This document shows positions 63,653 to 64,000 of a stretch of DNA of 64,000 bases, in pieces (the stretch's first letter is position 1; each line of letters begins with the position of its first letter). Source of the DNA: Moraxella nasibovis (GTDB lineage Bacteria; Pseudomonadota; Gammaproteobacteria; Pseudomonadales; Moraxellaceae); the NCBI RefSeq assembly GCF_029581575.1, contig NZ_CP089975.1, positions 434,001 through 498,000 on the forward strand, read 5' to 3'. Position numbers and translations under genes: made by a program. The notes under the pieces were generated by a model. It ran no database searches and was not told the DNA's origin. It saw only the letters and a list, made by a program, of their open reading frames with translations.

Positions 63653-64000
63653 ATGCACAATACCACGCTCACCGAACACGACAGCCTATCATCATGGCTA
63701 GAATATATCGCATCCATTCATGTCTCCGCCATTGATATGGGACTTGATCGTGTGCTGCCTGTGGCTCAAAAACTGGGCATCTTAAAACAAGATTTGACCC
63801 ACCTCCCTTATGTCTTTACGGTGGCAGGCACGAACGGCAAAGGTTCAACCACAGCGACCATCGCCCAGATTTGCCAAAGCGCAGGGTATAAGACAGCACT
63901 GTATCAATCGCCACATTTGGTGAGCTTTACCGAACGCATCAAGATAGGCGGCATAGGCATTGATGAGCCGACACTTGTGCGTGCGTTGGCGAGCGTTGAG
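63653..64000 (+). CDS. folC: Folylpolyglutamate/dihydrofolate synthase, partial
   Basis: FolC adds glutamate to dihydropteroate and folates. The 116 codons visible contain SLSSWLEYIASIHVSAIDMGLDRVLPVAQKLGI, the Mur-ligase-type P-loop FTVAGTNGKGSTTATIAQI (near residue 56) and TALYQSPHLVSFTERIKI. The reading frame is open to the window end, so about three quarters of the gene is missing. The ATG at 63653 has only a weak purine stretch upstream. The accD-folC order is common in proteobacteria. Confidence 0.94.
   Translation, partial: MHNTTLTEHDSLSSWLEYIASIHVSAIDMGLDRVLPVAQKLGILKQDLTHLPYVFTVAGTNGKGSTTATIAQICQSAGYKTALYQSPHLVSFTERIKIGGIGIDEPTLVRALASVE

Noticed and set aside
1-64000. tRNA or rRNA genes
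   Set aside because: No cloverleaf-like or rRNA-like stretch was recognised in any intergenic region; a tRNA scan would settle it.

Overview
The window is a chromosomal segment of a gammaproteobacterium of the family Moraxellaceae, most likely a Moraxella. This is inferred from the combination of gene content (Na+-translocating NADH:quinone reductase, a division cluster ending in ftsQ-ftsA-ftsZ, trp genes linked to accD-folC, a small LptM-type lipoprotein next to lysA) and from protein character; no 16S rRNA is present. No rRNA, tRNA, CRISPR array, prophage or replication origin is visible. The ends are open: an rpsB leader at the left and a truncated folC at the right.

Layout: 1-3.9 kb carries rpsB-tsf and pyrE-gshB. 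4.2-7.4 kb has a Tat-exported PhoX phosphatase under an apparent Pho box, and a family-2 glycosyltransferase. 7.5-16.5 kb is a division and cell-wall cluster (murG, murC, ddl, ftsQ, ftsA, ftsZ) with a BrnT/BrnA pair, a stand-alone DUF3427-like protein and a PIN-domain toxin-antitoxin pair wedged between its genes. 16.6-26.6 kb holds purE-purK, a metallophosphoesterase, a rhomboid protease, a DUF937/OmpA envelope protein, an RluE-like pseudouridine synthase, an M61 peptidase, slyD and a beta-carbonic anhydrase. 26.6-28.1 kb is an accessory patch of orphan immunity-like genes, remnants of toxin C-termini and palindromic repeats. 28.4-34.3 kb is the complete nqrABCDEF operon. 34.8-43.1 kb holds hisA, a beta-propeller-like lipoprotein, rnr, a GNAT acetyltransferase, infC and tkt. 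43.1-45.2 kb is a second accessory patch with an IS110-family element and a YezG-like immunity gene. 45.3-52.8 kb holds an aldehyde dehydrogenase, a Pif1/RecD-like helicase overlapping an Epd/GAPDH-like gene, proS and a DUF4230 protein. 52.8-64 kb is a dispersed trpF...trpB...trpA-accD-folC backbone, interrupted by two PIN toxin-antitoxin pairs, a short-chain dehydrogenase, lptM-lysA and ackA-pta.

The strongest unusual signals are three toxin C-terminal stubs each directly followed by a small immunity-like gene and bordered by the same two-hairpin palindromic repeat. One of them lies beside an IS110 element whose structured left flank could encode a bridge RNA. Also notable are a three-unit Pho box before phoX, an 11-bp-period TTTGAC array before the helicase, a perfect 10+1+10 palindrome at the ackA promoter, an 8 x 10-bp tandem repeat between two envelope genes, and a recurrent extended -10 promoter word (TGCTATAAT-like) before many genes. 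Four toxin-antitoxin modules sit inside otherwise housekeeping gene runs. All functional statements rest on recognised motifs and context; no database search was run.
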